From assembly GCA_029204225.1 (NCBI GenBank), contig CM055111.1, forward strand, positions 26,817,540 to 26,881,539: a stretch of 64,000 nucleotides of DNA, written 5' to 3'. This DNA is from Diphasiastrum complanatum (Eukaryota > Streptophyta > Lycopodiopsida > Lycopodiales > Lycopodiaceae). This document shows positions 45,065 to 56,420 of the stretch, piece by piece. Below the pieces are notes generated by a model that had not been told where the DNA came from, ran no database searches, and saw only the letters and a program-made list of their open reading frames with translations. Positions within the stretch are counted from its first letter, which is position 1. Each line of letters begins with the position of its first letter. A program made the position numbers and the translations under genes.

Positions 45065-45859
45065 ATCTATTCCCATGAGTTTACATCTATTTATGGCATG
45101 TCCATGTCTCATTAATGATCAGAGATTTAATCACTATTTTTGGTGGTTTATCTTCAGTTTCTGAAAATTGGATGAGAATTAACCTTTGCCCTTCAAACTG
45201 GAGCTTCATTGCATCAGCGCAGTCCTGTTTGCAAGTCGGTGAATGTTGGTTGCAAAGGAACAGAAAGCTATCAATGTCTAATGCAAATTCTAACCCTTTT
45301 TTGTCATCAAAATAGCTGAAAATGAGTGATTTTTTTTTGGTTTTGCTTGTTTCTTCACAACTCCTACCTTTTACACACTTAAAGAGGTAGGAGTTGTGAG
45401 AGCGATGCTTCTCCATCCTCCATTAGAAAAAACAATATATATATATATATATTTATTAGAGAAGCCCATAAAACCATGGGAAGGCAACCGCAAACCAATG
45501 ATTAAGCCCTTTGTAAGTAATATACCTTAGAAATTTAAAGGATGCACGTTTTTTGTTGAGAACTGAAAACAGTTTCCAAACTCTCAAGCCTCAAGGCCAG
45601 GGCTAAGCCGGGCCCCCATGTGAGGCCAGGCGGACTGGGCAGCCAGACGGAGCTGCAAGTACCGGGAACCTGGTATATAGCGTCATATAGCTGGACCCCA
45701 GGTTCTCTATTTATGATCTATTTAGGTATTTCGCCAACAATATATCGCCATTTCAGTCAGTATATATATCTTTACCATCTTCCTTTCAGAGAGATACACT
45801 CACTCTCCCATATACGCTCTCTCTCCCCCCCTCTCTCTCTCTCTCTCTATCTCTCACAT
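45061..45859. other. Upstream region of the S1-like gene, with a perfect hairpin
   Basis: 45087-45416 is open on the minus strand (starts MEKHRSHNSYLFKCVKGRSC), but I see no domain or splice support. It contains a perfect inverted repeat, CACAACTCCTACCT at 45356-45369 and its complement at 45385-45398 with a 15-base loop. An (AT)n run is at 45435-45452. Candidate TATA boxes for the S1-like gene are TATATAG at 45674-45680 and TATATATA at 45761-45768, and a CT-rich leader ends at about 45853, just before its ATG. Confidence 0.4.
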
Positions 45860-46523
45860 ATGGCTAGAGTCGGGATACCGGTGGTGGTGTTGCTGATGAC
45901 GATGGTATCCATCTCCATTCCGTCAACTATGGCGGCTGCCTTCTCTGTCACTAACTACTGTGAAAAGCCCATCAACATGACTTGCGCTTCTCGCAATGAT
46001 AATCTGGGCACGTCGCTGCTACACGTGAGTGAAAGCCGTGAATGGGAATTTGGAGGATGGCCTTGGACCACATTTTGGTGCGACTTCAGAAAGGATGCTA
46101 AACAGTTGCACCAAGATACATGGACTTGGTCGCTGTCCGTCTTGGTAAGCAACAATGTAGCAGACACTTACTGAAGAATGCATTGCCATCTTCACCTCTT
46201 TCTTTACGAGCTAACCCTCACAATGTTCCTTTAATTTCATCAATTTTTGTAGTCTGGGTAGTTTCTGATCAGATGAGATCTTCATCCTGCGTATGCGCTC
46301 GGTGATCAATCTATATCTTTAATTCTCACAACATCAAAATTGCATTTTAAAGTCCAGTTCTTGAGATAATTAGATGCAAGGTGACAGTACTGTCTCGAAT
46401 TAATGTTTGTTGTGCATCTGACAGCGAGAACACAGTCTGCATATCAAGTGGCTGGTTAAGGAGGCTGGCATCTACATGGATCATGAGAATGATCCGGAAG
46501 AGTTTTTCAAGGGATGGAATTGA
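45860..46523 (+). CDS. Plant self-incompatibility S1 (SPH) family small secreted protein, two exons
   Basis: S1/SPH proteins are small secreted plant proteins; the founding member is the Papaver stigma S determinant, while most homologues have unknown roles in signalling. Exon 1 (45860-46144, 95 codons) begins with a signal peptide (MARVGIPVVVLLMTMVSISI, cut probably near residue 25-27). Then come FSVTNYCEKPINMTCASRND with the NDNLG turn, a W62-E-F core strand, and TTFWCDF (C74). The donor is GTAAGC at 46145, the acceptor CTGACAG at 46418-46424, phase 0. Exon 2 (46425-46523) gives HSLHIKWLVKEAGIYMDHEN and ends FFKGWN-stop, matching the family's C-terminal W.V...GIY strand. Total 127 residues, close to the usual length. 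The Cys that normally precedes the final W.V strand is absent (HIKW). A CT-rich 5' leader lies just before the ATG. The fit of splice sites and frame on both sides argues for a functional gene. Confidence 0.72.
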
Positions 46524-48318
46524 TGCAGCTCTATGAATTGATGCTTGCACAATTTTGCCCTATTTTCAGCTTATAGCAGCAATTATTTCATTAGTTTGCC
46601 GCTGGTCGACTTAACAGTCAAGTCAAGTTGTGAATTCTGTCTGAAATCCAGTTTCCACTATCTTTATGCATAAGGAATAGACTCATAGAGAACTATTATG
46701 AAAATTTCTTCGTAATTCATAAACGTATTCTGGATAAGAGGACTTTGAAATTTTGTCTTCAAATAAAAAAGAGAAGTTGATCACAAATGCATCGTGTGCA
46801 TGATAGCCGAAGTTCGTTTTTTTTTAATGGTATTGTTTTCATCTCTTTATTGTAAATGGACCAAATTGTAGCTAATTTTGCTTCACAAAGCTCAAACAAA
46901 ATCATGTGATCCCCTTTACATGTATTGGCGCTTTTGGTTTTAATAAGCTTTTGTGACAATCAAAGGAGGGCAGATATACACTGATGTTAGTCGGTGATAG
47001 GATCCCTCATCTTGTCCCAAAATGGACTTGAAAATCGTTTTAGAACTCTAACTCATCAGCTAAGATGATTTTGTGTTCTTATCTTATGACACAGAGAAGC
47101 ATTACCCGACAATCTGGAATTTCCTTACAGCTAATGCATTAGCCTAATGCTTTCTTTCTGCCCCCAACCCAGCGAGGGCTGTAGCCTTCTGTGGTGTTGA
47201 TAATCACAAGCCAACTATGGCTTTGAGACCAAGTGAAACAAATAGTAAACATTCATGCCATAGATAGATTAATTGCCCAACAAGTCACATAGTACAAGAG
47301 TAAACAGCGTAACAGATTACATAGAGGCTGCCATGCAATCCTTCAAATGTGTGTGTTAAGCAGAGAGACAAATGTCTCATGTCTAGCACCCACATATTAA
47401 AAGCCTACTTAAACAAGTACGATGTGGTATTGTACCACAAAGGCCTTGCCATGTCATAATATGAGAATAATAAGTTGAAATTAAATTTAAATGTGTAAAC
47501 AATTATTTTATGCAATGGATATATATTTTGATATTGAGATATGTGCATAATCTTCATAAGTTTGTATTGTATAATTAAAAATTTTATATTAGTTTGTAGG
47601 TAGTTCTAAATAGACATTTAAAGTTACGACAAATTGATAAGATTTGTTGATGATTATAATTTTGTTATATTAGACAACATAATTCATGATTGATCATAGA
47701 TGTGATTGTATATTTTTTGTTCATCATGGTTTTAGTTGATTTTGTTTGAGAGGATGTAAAAAATTGGAAAATTACATCATGATTTCGTCGATTAGTGACG
47801 TTTTATATTGTATACACAGTGTGAGAAAGGAATTAGTCTATGTTGGGTTGATTATTACTTTGCATGTGATTTTCAAAACGTGATTTCATTGAGCAGTGAG
47901 TTTGCAAACGACTTTGTAATATGAAAAGTTTAATATGAGGTCGATTCTTGAGAAATGGAAGGTTTTACATGATGTAGTGAAACACAACAACTTGGTTGCT
48001 CAAAGCAACAAGTTGTCTACAGATTAGATGCAAGGATGCAATTTAAAGAAAGAAATTGGAGAGAGATGTTATAAAATGTCAAAGGTAGTTGGAGTTTCAA
48101 AGTACTGTTCAAATATAATTTCTTTGAAGGCATGAGTGAAAATCGATGTATTGTATTTATTAATTTATGAGCAATGAATGTTGTTTGGTGGCTTTTGATT
48201 TTGTCTTAACAAATTTCAAATATTCTCCATACGTAGTAGTATTGTTTCAATTCCCATATTTCGCCCAAATTTGACCCTCAAATAAACCACCTCTAGTATT
48301 GAGATGCATGTCATGATG
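46524..48318. other. Non-coding, unassigned
   Basis: 3' flank of the S1-like gene, then AT-rich sequence. No LTR edge, repeat partner or coding frame with support was found. The stretch 47460-47900 is especially AT-rich with TTTGTTGATGATTATAATT-type words. Confidence 0.5.
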
Positions 48319-48551
48319 TCAAAATGAATGCATTGGACTAGTTGCTTTTCTTATTTTTTGACTATTGTCAATTGTTTGGAAGGAGGCTTTGGATTGTACC
48401 AAACTCAACTTGTTACTTTCATCACACCTTTTTGGAAACTTATTCTTTGGCTTTGAACTTGTTGAGAAAGAAGACCTTTTCAAGTTCTTACTAATTGTGG
48501 TATTCAAAAGTGTTTTGTTGTCACTTGCCAAATCATTGTCTTCATTCAAAT
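48319..48551 (-). CDS. Putative terminal exon, Lys/Ser-rich
   Basis: From a good acceptor (TTGTGTTGTAG, exon from 48551) an open frame of 76 codons runs to a stop at 48319 on the minus strand: LNEDNDLASDNKTLLNTTIS, then KRSSFSTSSKPKNKFPKR, ending KATSPMHSF. It looks like the basic end of a nuclear protein or transposon protein, but the family is not known and no upstream exon was found. Confidence 0.35.
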
Positions 48552-48700
48552 CTACAACACAATTTTAGCACAAGTAATCAAAATTAACAATCGCAATTTG
48601 TATTTCTAAATAATCACATTCTAGCATTCATAATTTGTATTCAGGAATGTCAAGAATAGTCACAATTACTTTCTGAAGTATTTCAGTATTCAAGAATATT

Positions 48701-49679
48701 CATCTCTCTCTCTCTCCAAATCTCTCGCTCTCTATTTCTAAGCATGAAACATAGCCAATACACAACACATAAATTATGATCTTGCAAATTAAATTAGGGT
48801 AGCATGAACTGGCAATCATGAAACGAAAACGAATGACATCACACACGCACGCGCACATTCTAACCCTAAAACCATAACACACACAAGGATAAAAAAAAAG
48901 AACATAGTAGAGTGCTAATCAAAACTATTGAACTGTACGGTTATATCATTTTCCAGAATGTCACCACATGCTCCCTCCCTACGGCGTTTGGGCTTTCTCG
49001 TGGAACTTATCGTCCAACAAGAAACATTTGAACCATGCCTTTATTGGAAGAAAACAAGGGCTACACACCTTCCTAGAATTGGGAGTGTTGCTTACCTTTA
49101 GCTCTTTCATGATCTCTCCCTCCCTCCCTCTCTCCCTCTCTCTCTCTCTCCAAATCTACCGCTCTCTATTTCTAAGCATGAAACATAACCAATACACAAC
49201 ACATAAATTATGACACATAAATTATGATCTTGCAAATTAAAATAAGAGGACTAGGTTAAGATCCTACAAATCAGATTAGCACAAACTAGTAAGCATGAAA
49301 CATAAATCAAGATTATGCGAATAAGGGTAGTATGAACTAGTAATCATGAAACATAAACGAATGACATCACACACACACGTGCACACTCTAGACCCTAAAA
49401 TCATAACACACACAAGGATAAAAAAAAGAAGAACATAGTAAAGTGCTAATCAAAACTCTTGAACCGTACAGTTTTATCCTATTCCAGAATGTCACCACAT
49501 GCTCCCTCCCTACGACGTTTGGGCTCTCTTGTGGAACTTATTGTCCAACAAGAAACATTTGAACCATGCCTTTATTTGAAGAAAACAAGGGCTACGTCCC
49601 TACTCTTAAACACAAAGATAGATAAAAAGCTGGCCTCAATTCCTAGAATTGGGAGTGTTGTTACCTTTAACTCTTTCAT

Positions 49680-49743
<64 letters not shown>

Positions 49744-49865
49744 AGCATGAAAAGATAACCAATACACAACACATAAACTATGACCTTGTAAATTAAAATA
49801 ACAAGACTAGGTTAAGATCCTACAAATCAGAGTAGCACAAACTAGTAAGCTTGGAACATTAATTA
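48701..49865. repeat. CT-anchored tandem repeat units
   Basis: Three units start with a (CT)n tract followed by CTAAGCATGAAA.AT (48739, 49171 and 49741). The first two contain, in order, AATACACAACACATAAATTATG, an AAACGAATGACATCACACAC segment, GAATGTCACCACATGCTCCC and a TTGGGAGTGTTG end; each then runs into the next CT tract. The first unit is about 430 bp and the second about 570 bp, the difference being an extra segment of about 140 bp with its own internal repeat of the ATCATGAAACATAAA phrase. The third is cut short near 49865. The CT tract before it (about 49683-49741) is nearly pure. Frames here are repeat-driven. Confidence 0.8.
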
Positions 49866-51258
49866 TGTATACCACGAATTGTTGAGAGTGGAGATCATTT
49901 GTTTTCTTAGGCCAACAATGGGGTTCCCCAACAGGTTCATAAAAACACTAGTGGAGAAATGTCGTCATTTCAAGGACAAACATAATCAAGAAAGCAGCAT
50001 GAAGGCCTCAATGTGGTGAAAGAATCTAAAAAATGTGGTGGTATTGAGTCAAAATGTATCAACTGGGCAGGAATTTTGTAATCTTGATATAATAGCTGAG
50101 GTGGTAATAATCTAGCATTGTTCAGACACAAATTGCCAATGATTACTAGATCTATTTTTGAATGTAAGAGTAGAGGTTGGAATGGACCTCAAAATAAAAG
50201 ATGGTAAAGTGCCTTTAATAGATCCAGCTGGACAATTTTCTGGCTGATCAGAGTGTTTTCGGATCCTAAATTAGAACCTCCTCTGATTTTCACCCATTGT
50301 CAACAGATCCATCAATAAATGTACAGATTTGTTTCTAAAATGTGTAGATGTATTTTCATAAATCATAATGTAAAATAAAATCGAATGTATTCCTACACTG
50401 CAAAACGTGCATCCAAAAGATAGGAGATAAACATTTATGAGCAGAGGTATATAATCTAGCATTCATGGGCTGCTAACAATCTGGCATATAATCTGTTTAT
50501 GAATTGTAAAAAATGTATGAGCAGAGGTCGGAATGGACCTCGGAATAACAGATGGTATACTGTCTTAAACAGATCAAGATATTCTGAGGTCTGTTTCAAC
50601 CTCCACTGATTTCCACCCCAGTTGAAAGATATACCCATTATCATCAGATTCATAAATAAAAGTACATATTTCTTTCTAGGATGTGCAGATATGTTTTCAT
50701 GAATCCTAATGAAAATAACGCCTATTCCGATGGCTGTTCCGATGCCAGATCCTGTTGTTTTTTGTGCTGGATTGCATATGGATGTTTGTTGCTTTTTTTC
50801 TGAAATTAATTTGTTACAACTTTTTTTGTGATACTAAACTAAACAAACTGCAATACTGGTTTTTGTTTTGCAGATTTCATCATAGCATTTCGGGTAGATC
50901 ACAGTAGGTACTTTCAAGGTCGGGATGGAACTCGGAATAAATTATGCTAGTTCTAGAAGTATACCAGTGTCTATTCCGACGTCTGTTCTAACCTCTGCGG
51001 AGATTTTTTTTTTGATCTTTCAAATGACAGATCTGTGAATGTTATGATACATTTGTAAAGCTTGGGTGTTTTTTTTTTAAAGACTATTCAATTGTGCTGA
51101 CTAGTTCTATGATTTCCCCATGAGTATTTGTTACATGGGTTCTTGATATAAAATTGTTTTGCAGTTCTTTATGTCGATTCTTGGGCTCTAACATCATCCA
51201 AGCAGCTGACTAACACAACTACTAGCAGTTCTAGGTACCTATACAGTATTGTAGCAGT
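49866..51258. repeat. Motif-rich region 5' of the CACTA gene (probable subterminal region)
   Basis: At about 50170-50230, 50525-50575 and 50917-50960 the phrase GAGGTCGGAATGGACCTCGGAATA recurs with changes, and related words CTATTCCGA..TCTGTTC recur inverted (50728-50750, 50975-50995). A longer direct repeat covers 50170-50420 and 50525-50720. Such short mixed-orientation repeats are known from the ends of CACTA elements, where the accessory protein binds. The left TIR itself was not found. The transposase gene's first exon may begin near 51170 (TTTTGCAG acceptor). Confidence 0.5.
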
Positions 51259-54200
51259 TTGTCTCCTATTTTTTGTTGTAGATCCACATTTTGTAGTGTA
51301 GAACTACATTTATATCGAGATGAGTTTGAGGAGGCAAGTACGTGTCCACGCTGTGGGGAACACTACTACAGGCAAGATCTACAAGGAGCGACCATACCCG
51401 CCAAGGTGGTAAGACATTTTTCCATCATACTCAGGATATGCCACATGTTTAAGTGTAATTCCATCGTGGAGCTAATGACATGGCATTCGAACAATCGTTC
51501 ATCCGACGATACTATGAGGCTCCCTGCCGATTCTCTAGCATAGAAGCACGTGGATGCTATTTGGCATGAATTTATGGATGAGCCTCGCCATTTGCATTTG
51601 GGGTTGGCCATGGATGATGTGAATCCATTAGGTTTGTGCTCCACATCATGGTCCACCTGGCCAGTTGTCCTTGTAAACTACAACATCCTCCCTTGGCTAA
51701 GTAGAAAGAAGGGGCACCTAATGCTCGCCCTTCTTATCCCCGGAAAATACAAGGCAAAAAAATATGGATGTGTATATGGCTCCCTTGATAGATGAGCTAA
51801 AGATTCTACGGCAAGGAGTTCAAGTGAGCGATATATCAAGACCACTGAGACAAAGAGATTTTGTGGTAAAGGGGATCTTGATGTGGACGATGCACGACTT
51901 TCTTGGCTATGGGGAATGTTCAAGTGAGATATCCTTTATTGGTTTGATTCATGGTATTATATTAAATTTTATGTCCATGTACAAATTTTCTTTCAATCCG
52001 AACATTGGACCCACAATGAAGTTGGTTGTTTTGTAACAATGTAGGGCTCCAAACTAGTGGTTACAATGCGTGCCCCGTTTGTGGCGGGTATTTGCAAGCA
52101 CACGTCCCTCACAACATCTGCGAGAGATGGTTTATGAGGGCCACACTTGATACCTTCCACCCGATCACCCTATGCGTGATGGGCTTGATGGCCAACGTCC
52201 TCATTCCATGAAGGTACAATACATATTTGGGCCAATTAATGGTACACGTCATTTATTTATTCTATGATTACTCTCTTTATGTTTCTTCTAACGATATCCA
52301 ATCTACATTATGTGTGTGCTTGTCTATTAATATTGTAGGCAAGTGATTGGCTTTGGATTTGGAGATCCAGTCAAGATGTAGGGCGACTCCTTCCCGGCAT
52401 GAAGAGGTTATCAATATTTCATGAGCTCCCATATTGGGGAGAATTGTTGATAAACCATCTTTTGGACCGGATGCACATATTCAAGAATATTGGGAGCACA
52501 ATTTGGGAGCACTTGACCAGGCCGAAAGATAAAAAAGATGCACGAGATGACCTAAAAGAAGTCCCCACTGATTTATGGCCACAAAAACGGTGGGGACTTC
52601 GATTGTCCTACCAAAGGCTCCATGGATCTTATCGAGGAGAGAAGAGACAATTGTAAAGAGGGCAATAGCCTCTTTTCGAACTCTAACAGGACACATGCGA
52701 TGCCTAAAAGGTGCCTTCACAAGGGACAACAAGCTAAGTGGACTAAAGTCGCATGACTGGCATAAATTTTTACAGGTTGGCATGGCATGTCTTTTGACTT
52801 TTTTTCCACACCAACATCGTCGATTACATTTTATAGCATGTCTTGTGATTTCAAGATGATCTCATTGCGCATATATGTATCTCAATGATCATGACCAAAT
52901 TGTTTTTTGTGCGTGCAGTTTGTGCTTTCCTTGGTGTTAAGAGGGTTCTTGACAGAGGAGTTAAGGAGTGCAATCTACAAAATCAGTGGTTTGGTGAGGT
53001 ACGGTAAATGTGCTTGCGATTCATATCATTTTTTCTTGGGATGATTCAATATGGTGATCTTACTAACACGCATGTCATTGCTGTTTCTCTTTCTTATGAA
53101 GATACATTTCATCCAAACAGATACCACTAGCATCAATTGAGGCGGCAAGACAAAGCTCCATCGAGGCAGCGTGTTTGATCGAGAAGCACTTTCCCACATC
53201 CATTCTCACCATTCAAATGCATCTCATTGTGCATTTGGTAGATGAGGTGGCCATTGCAGGTACATCATCTACTTGTGTCAATTGCCTATTCTTAGTCCAT
53301 CCTAGACTATTGTTATTGTGGTAATTCCCATATTCCCTCACTAACATTGATTCATATTTTTTAATTCAGACACGGTCCATAGCCGTTGGATGTTTTTCTT
53401 TGAACAATTTATGAAAACATTGAAGGGCTTCGTAAGACAAAGACCAAGGCCTAAGGGTAGTATGGTGGAAGGATAGCTAGTGCAAGAGTCCATGGTTTAC
53501 ATCACGGAGTTCCATGCTCATAGCGATCCTTCTATTTCTCATCTTTGGGATAAGAAGGACGATGAGCGTGTTGTTGGAGAGATTCCTCAAGGAAAAGGAG
53601 CGATCATGAGAATGAGTGAGTCCTTCAGGGAGAAGGTAAATAGGTTTTGCATTCTTTATAGCGAGGAAATGCAAAAGTGGATTTCGTTATATGACGATGC
53701 CAAGGCTCAGAGGCAAACCGCTTGAGCCACTTTCAAGAGAGGGCAAAGAAGACAACCATACCCACCTGACCTCGCCCTTCTACCCAAGGACATGACGCTT
53801 GATTGGCTACGTGATGCACTTAGAGAAGCCTCGACAAACAACCAGGAAGTAATAGAGAGAGGGCGGGAATATGCAAGGGGGTGTGATTTACATGTAAGCT
53901 AGGATGATCAACCTTCACATATTTATTAATACATGCAATTTTGTACATGTTTGTTGTATTCCTAACACATTAAGTTCCATTTCGTTCAGTACGAAAAATA
54001 CAATTCATTGTGGACGCATGGACGACACTTTCATATGGAGCACATTGACAAAAATAGAAACACATACGATTGTGGAGTCATGGCAAATTTTACCCAAGAG
54101 AGTCGAGCAAGCACGGCGTACACCAATTTACTCTCTTCTCAACTTGATTATTGTGGGACAATCAATGACATCCTCAAAATTGGATTTAGGCAATTCAACT

Positions 54201-54948
54201 TTTTCATATTTGTTGTCAAATGGTTCAAAGTTATTTGCAATGGTCCCAATGCAACTGTCAAGAAAGATGAGAGTGGTTATTTTGCCATTGACTCCACCAA
54301 GCTTTGGACAGATCAAAGCGACACATTTGTTTTTCTGCAACAATGTGAGCAGGTACATTTCTTTGATGTCTTCAAGATGTCTATGCTCATTTGTTGTCAA
54401 TCAATCGATTTTCAGTGTACTGCAAAAAATGTATATTGTGTATAGTAATATGCAAGCAACTATAGCATAGCTATGGATACTAACTACGAGTCAACATTTA
54501 TGGAATCATCGATCAATTGCAGGTGGTCTTCCACCCCGATCGCTCAAATCCCATATGGTGGTACATGATTGAAGTCGCTCCTTGAATTAAAAGAATTTTA
54601 GACGATAGAGATGTCCTAGAGAACATGGCACTGCCAGCTGATGCACCTCATGAACAAGATCGTGCTGACGGATTCAATGTCACAATTTTGGAGGATGATC
54701 ATGTGCAACCTTTACAAGCTAATGATGACGTTGAGCATGATGCATCATCGTCGGATGGTTCGACGACACACGACACACTTTCACGATCTTACTCATCGTT
54801 GTCGTCAACATTAGCATTTGAAGATCGGCTTATCAATGATGAAGCTATAGGAGATATTTGGGTAGAATTAGAGATAGACTCATTTGGTTTGGTGGATTTG
54901 TCGCATGATGATGCGACAAATGATAACAATGAACCAATAAATGAATGA
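51259..54948 (+). pseudogene. CACTA (En/Spm) tnp2-type transposase gene, eight exons, decayed
   Basis: Encodes the plant CACTA transposase: tnp2 (Transposase_21) core, DUF4218 and DUF4216. Exons by splice signals: about 51259-51923, 52045-52213, 52339-52775, 52919-52998, 53102-53259, 53370-53893, 54000-54352, 54523-54948. Motifs: CPRCGEHYY; MTWHSNN; LHLGLAMDDVNPLG; WPVVLVNYNILPWL; LMLALLIPGK; MWTMHDFLGYGECS; CPVCGG; FHELPYWGELLINHLLDRMH; KLSGLKSHDWHKFLQ; FPTSILTIQMHLIVHLVDEV (DUF4218); RWMFFFEQFMKTLKGFVRQR; YDCGVMA and GYFAIDSTKLW (DUF4216); acidic tail to DNNEPINE. In-frame stops at 51541-51543, 53474-53476, 53723-53725 and 54583-54585. Frame changes near 51755 (an A run), 52170 and 52575. 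It could not make a whole protein as it stands, but splice sites are well kept. The N-terminal zinc-finger region is not seen. Confidence 0.85.
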
Positions 54949-55189
54949 GTGAAACAAAACGATGTATTTCAATTCATTGTAATATTAATCATATTGCTCA
55001 CAAATGCAATTACACTTTATTGATTGACTAGTTGACATCGAACAAGAAGTCGATGCATGTGAGTACACAATTTGATTTCTCTATTCACTTGTGCATATGA
55101 CAACCAAAGTTGATATGAAATGGAATTCAATCTATTGATAGGTAAAAAATTCCAAAAGTGAGATCCATTTACATTTTGTTTTATATCGT

Positions 55190-55689
55190 GGGTTATACCG
55201 AGGGTCCCTTTTTTCATCAGTCTCGGTATTACTCTCGGTTAGCAGATTGTCCTGGAATGCCTTTGGCCACCTGGACCCTCATTATAGCCCTCCCTATAAT
55301 TGTCTCAAAAACGGATACAAATTTGGTAGGCTTATACCGAGGTCAACCTCGGTATACCCCTCAAACTAGATTCAATATTCAGATTTATGTTCTGAGGCCT
55401 TCTACTGGATTTACAACCCTCTCTATATCCCTGTCTATAAATGTTTCAAAACCAAGTTAAATTTGGTAGGCTTATTCTGAGGCCAAATACCGGACCCGAG
55501 GCTCGAGCATTCCGCTCCCCGTGCGACTCATTTAAAAAACTATCTTTCAAATAAACGCTCAAAAAAAGCCTCGGGTCAAATACCGGACCTGAGGCTCGAG
55601 CATTCCGCTCCCCGTGCGACTCATTTAAAAAACTATCTTTCATAGAAACGCTCAAAAAAAGCCTTGGAAATCGCCCGTCCTCTTGTAGT
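55190..55689. repeat. Right subterminal repeats and terminal inverted repeat of the CACTA element
   Basis: Contains a near-perfect palindrome TATACCGAGGT-CA-ACCTCGGTATA near 55331-55355, a further ATACCGAGG copy near 55195, and two tandem units of about 95 bp (about 55480-55574 and 55575-55665; core CGAGGCTCGAGCATTCCGCT, end AAACGCTCAAAAAAAGCC). The terminus CTCTTGTAGTG follows at 55689. Confidence 0.75.
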
Positions 55690-56420
55690 GAGGGTTAACT
55701 ACACAATCATCATCGTCAACTCGACACCAACCGAAGAATGTCGATATCCAAGGTTATTTGTTAACATTTTAGATGTTGATTTAAAAGAAGATATGGTAGT
55801 CAATTTTAATGAAGAAGAAGGGTCTTCAACTTTGTTAGCTGAAAAGGAGAGTGTTGAGAATATGTCAAGTTTTGAATTGAGAGACATTAGTGAAAATTCG
55901 TTAGAAAATGTAATTTGAAAAAAGTTATGTAAACAAATTTTGATTCCTTTCATATTTTTATGAAATTTGAAATCTCAAAAATCATTTCTAGTCTTGAAAT
56001 GTTGTTTCATTTTTATTATGATGGTTTTATGAAGTTTATATGCACACTTTGTAATGATCTATTGTATAGATGCATTTTTTCTTTTGCCCTGGACATAACC
56101 ACTACCACTTCATCCATCTCTTAATCCTTGAAATATTGTGGCATGTCATGCGCAGGTTTGGGTTCTTCTTCAACGTCTTCCCGGATCTTATCTTGTAACT
56201 CATGGTTGTGGTCATCAACTCGGTCTTGATTCCTCTTTTATCACTCTTAGCCTTCCACTCAGCGGTTTTTGCCTTATACAGGAGTTTACATTCACGGAGC
56301 GAGCTGGTGGGGGCTGGTTGTCGATACCTAATATTTTTAGAGCACGGTCAAGTTTTCTAATGCTCTTCGATGGTTTCATATCCAGATTTGTGAAGATGAT
56401 CAGAGCATTTTCCTTCTGAG
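55690..56420 (+). other. Unassigned flank with an acidic open frame
   Basis: The plus frame ending at 55918 reads an acidic tail (DVDLKEDMVVNFNEEEGSST ... ENSLENVI-stop). It begins outside the CACTA element. Its composition suggests a terminal exon, possibly of another transposon protein, but no acceptor or domain is secure. 55920-56420 shows nothing assignable apart from the approach to the gypsy fragment. Confidence 0.3.

Larger units (their letters stand above)
50150..55689 (+). mobile_element. CACTA (En/Spm) DNA transposon, left limit approximate
   Basis: The right terminus is defined: the sequence ends ...CCTCTTGTAGTG at 55689, the reverse complement of CACTACAAGAGG, the standard plant CACTA terminal sequence. 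Inside it lie subterminal repeats (55190-55689) and the transposase gene (51259-54948). The left end was not located; the repeat-rich region from about 50150 is the likely left subterminal zone. Without the left TIR a 3-bp target duplication cannot be checked (right flank AGG). Confidence 0.7.

Noticed and set aside
45620-45859. N-terminal extension of the S1-like protein upstream of the ATG at 45860
   Set aside because: The upstream part is CT-rich leader and lacks homology, whereas the internal ATG is followed by a proper signal peptide.
49941-49965. CACTAGTGGAGAA as the left terminus of the CACTA element
   Set aside because: It agrees with the right terminus (CACTACAAGAGG) only in the first five bases, is itself part of a CACTAGTG palindrome, and the flanking triplet does not match the right flank AGG.
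54128-54470. Overlapping frames on both strands at the DUF4216 exon
   Set aside because: Only the plus frame 54008-54352 fits the family and the splice sites; the others are shadows.
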